From the NCBI GenBank assembly GCA_963813555.1, contig CAWEZX010000002.1, forward strand, positions 496,001-560,000: DNA of 64,000 nt, given 5' to 3'. This DNA is from Roseiarcus sp963813555 (GTDB lineage: Bacteria; Pseudomonadota; Alphaproteobacteria; Rhizobiales; Beijerinckiaceae). The position numbers were made by a program, and so were the translations under genes. Positions 62,808-64,000 of the stretch are shown here, one piece after another (position 1 is the first letter of the stretch; the number at the start of each line of letters is the position of its first letter). Below the pieces are notes generated by a model. It had not been told where the DNA came from, did not search any database, and saw nothing but the letters and a program-made list of their open reading frames with translations.

Positions 62808-63692
62808 TCAGATCTCCCGCAAGCTGAAAATCCGGCGAAGCTGGTCGTAGGTGAACACCGGCCCATCACGGCAGATGAAGGTCGGACCGAACTGGCAGTG
62901 GCCGCAAAGGCCGATGGCGCACTTCATGTTGCGCTCCATCGAGACATACATAGCGCTCGCCGGCACGCCCAAGGCCGCGAGCCCGGCGATCGAGAAACGC
63001 ATCATCACCTCGGGCCCGCAGATGAGGGCGATGGTATGCGCCGGATCGAAGGCGACGCGCGGGATGAGGGTGGTGACGACGCCGACGCTGCCGCGCCAGT
63101 CGCCGCCGGCGTGATCGACCGTGACCTGAAGATCGATGTCGAGCCGTCGTCGCCATCGCTCGAGCTCCCGCTGGAAAAGAATGTCGTCAGGCCGACGCAT
63201 GCCGACCAGGAGGACGAGGCGGCCGAAGCGCAGACGCTCAGCAAAGAAGCAGTGGATCGCCGGGCGGAGCGGGGCGAGGCCGAGGCCTCCGGCAATGATG
63301 ACCACGTCGGCGCCTGCGGCCTCCTCGACCGGCCAGCCGCGGCCGTATGGCCCACGCACCCCGATCGGGTCGCCGGGTTTGAGGCGCGTCAGCGCCTCGG
63401 AAACGCGGCCGACGGCCCGAATGGTGTGGATCAGGCGCCCGCGCTCGGCCGAATCGCCGCTGATTGAGATCGCCGCCTCGCCGACCCCCAGCGCGTAGAG
63501 CATATTGAACTGACCGGGCTGAAAGTCGAAGCCGGCGGGGGGCTCGATCTCCAGCGTCCAGATGTCGGCGCCCTCGCGGCGGACGCGCGCCACCCGCTCG
63601 ATGACCGGCAGCATCGGATCGGCAACAGTGCCCGCCAGCGCGATATTAGCCGGCGTCGCCACTCCGACGTCAGCGCGTTGTGCCGTAGACAT
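62808..63692 (-). CDS. hydG: Hydrogenase FAD/NAD(P)-binding subunit (gamma)
   Basis: 294 aa ferredoxin-NADP reductase-like subunit linking the hydrogenase to NAD(P)H. FAD part: FQPGQFNMLYALGVGEAAIS. NAD(P) part: VVIIAGGLGLAPLRPAIHCF and ALICGPEVMMRFSIAGLAA. The C-terminal [2Fe-2S] site is ERNMKCAIGLCGHCQFGPTF then ICRDGPVF. This is the dihydroorotate dehydrogenase electron-transfer/sulfhydrogenase gamma type. It overlaps the preceding cNMP-binding gene by 23 bases. Confidence 0.93.
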   Translation of the reverse strand: MSTAQRADVGVATPANIALAGTVADPMLPVIERVARVRREGADIWTLEIEPPAGFDFQPGQFNMLYALGVGEAAISISGDSAERGRLIHTIRAVGRVSEALTRLKPGDPIGVRGPYGRGWPVEEAAGADVVIIAGGLGLAPLRPAIHCFFAERLRFGRLVLLVGMRRPDDILFQRELERWRRRLDIDLQVTVDHAGGDWRGSVGVVTTLIPRVAFDPAHTIALICGPEVMMRFSIAGLAALGVPASAMYVSMERNMKCAIGLCGHCQFGPTFICRDGPVFTYDQLRRIFSLREI

Positions 63693-64000
63693 CGAGCACC
63701 TGGAGCTGGGTCGCCTGCAGCTGTTCGACTAGCACCGGCACGAACCGCATCATCATGGCGTAGCCGAAATCGTGATCGCTTTCGCACTTCCCACGCAGAC
63801 ATTTGGCGTCGATCCCGATCGCGCGGACGAGATCGAGAGCGCGGGCATCATAGGCCCAGTGGTACGGCGGAATCAGCCAGGAGAGGCCGACGACGTCGCC
63901 TTCCGGTTCGGTCCGGAACGTGACGGCGGCGCGGCCCGGCGAGGCCATCTCGAGAGCTACCCGGCCGTGGCGGATCAGAAAGAACTCGTCGGCCGGATCG
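63670..64000 (-). CDS. Cyclic-nucleotide-binding domain protein of hydrogenase operon (5' end outside window)
   Basis: The C-terminal about 110 residues are visible. EFFLIRHGRVALEMASPGR, then EGDVVGLSWLIPP, are the phosphate-binding-cassette region of a Crp/cNMP-type domain. The C-terminal helix contains CLRGKCESDHDFGYAMMMRF, and the protein ends at QLQVLDVYGTTR. No DNA-binding HTH follows, so it is a stand-alone ligand domain, not a transcription factor. Such proteins are often encoded with group 3b hydrogenases in bacteria. A role in gating the hydrogenase is a guess. The start lies beyond position 64000. Confidence 0.85.
   Translation of the reverse strand, partial: DPADEFFLIRHGRVALEMASPGRAAVTFRTEPEGDVVGLSWLIPPYHWAYDARALDLVRAIGIDAKCLRGKCESDHDFGYAMMMRFVPVLVEQLQATQLQVLDVYGTTR

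Noticed and set aside
1..64000. CRISPR arrays
   Set aside because: No regularly spaced repeats were seen; the repeated sequences are IS copies, inverted repeats and one 14-bp tandem pair.

Overview
The window reads as a chromosomal segment of a GC-rich alphaproteobacterium, most likely a Hyphomicrobiales member. The clues are a hisE-coaA pair, DUF3489/DUF2924 genes, FNR/FixK-type boxes (TTGAT-N4-ATCAA), a CydX/YbgE-type cytochrome bd operon and the mix of IS families. I cannot name the genus from sequence alone.

Layout. (1) Positions 1-15.7 kb are a graveyard of mobile DNA. It holds two inverted near-identical IS1182 copies, an IS630 tail, an IS21 element whose istB is split inside its Walker A codons by a 2.6 kb serine-recombinase element, a DUF3489 gene split by IS1182, a DUF2924 remnant, a decayed IS630, a tyrosine-recombinase tail, an IS91 element with its own tyrosine recombinase, and several small orphan genes. 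It ends at tRNA-Val(CAC). (2) Positions 15.9-33.7 kb are mostly ordinary chromosome: hisE, coaA and a TraB/GumN protein; deoC plus a two-domain aldehyde dehydrogenase; a membrane gene split by an IS630; an NCS1 nucleobase transporter; a periplasmic iorAB molybdenum hydroxylase; the nickel-pincer cofactor genes larC-larE-larB divergent from larA; and two small exported proteins. (3) Positions 34.3-38.1 kb are a second IS pile (IS5 tail, IS6 carrying an IS630, a 1172 bp IS630-like element) that has destroyed an NRAMP metal transporter. (4) Positions 38.3-42.9 kb hold a cytochrome bd operon (cydP-like, cydA, cydB, cydX, ybgE) whose cydB is interrupted by a second identical copy of the 1172 bp IS. 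(5) Positions 43.3-64 kb form an anaerobic energy island, all on the minus strand. The hydrogenase operon runs cNMP-binding protein, hydG, hydD, hydA, maturation protease, hypA, hypF, hypC, hypD, hypE. After it come a perfect FNR box and then gap, pgk, ppdK, a GltD-like oxidoreductase, nifJ and a DHOD-like gene.

Working model (inference): under low oxygen an FNR/FixK regulator would switch on cytochrome bd and the gap-pgk-ppdK-gltD-nifJ unit. GAPDH, PGK and PPDK cover lower glycolysis or gluconeogenesis. NifJ makes acetyl-CoA and reduced ferredoxin, the GltD-like flavoprotein could pass electrons between ferredoxin and NADP, and the group 3b-type [NiFe] hydrogenase could balance NADPH against H2. 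Three genes of this island (gltD-like, hypF, the maturation protease) each carry an apparent one-base insertion, so the island is either decaying or contains sequence errors.

The most unusual observation is the serine-recombinase element in istB. Joining its two ends, as in an excised circle, creates in frame an ATG with a good ribosome binding site for the gene that precedes the recombinase. That start is absent in the integrated form.
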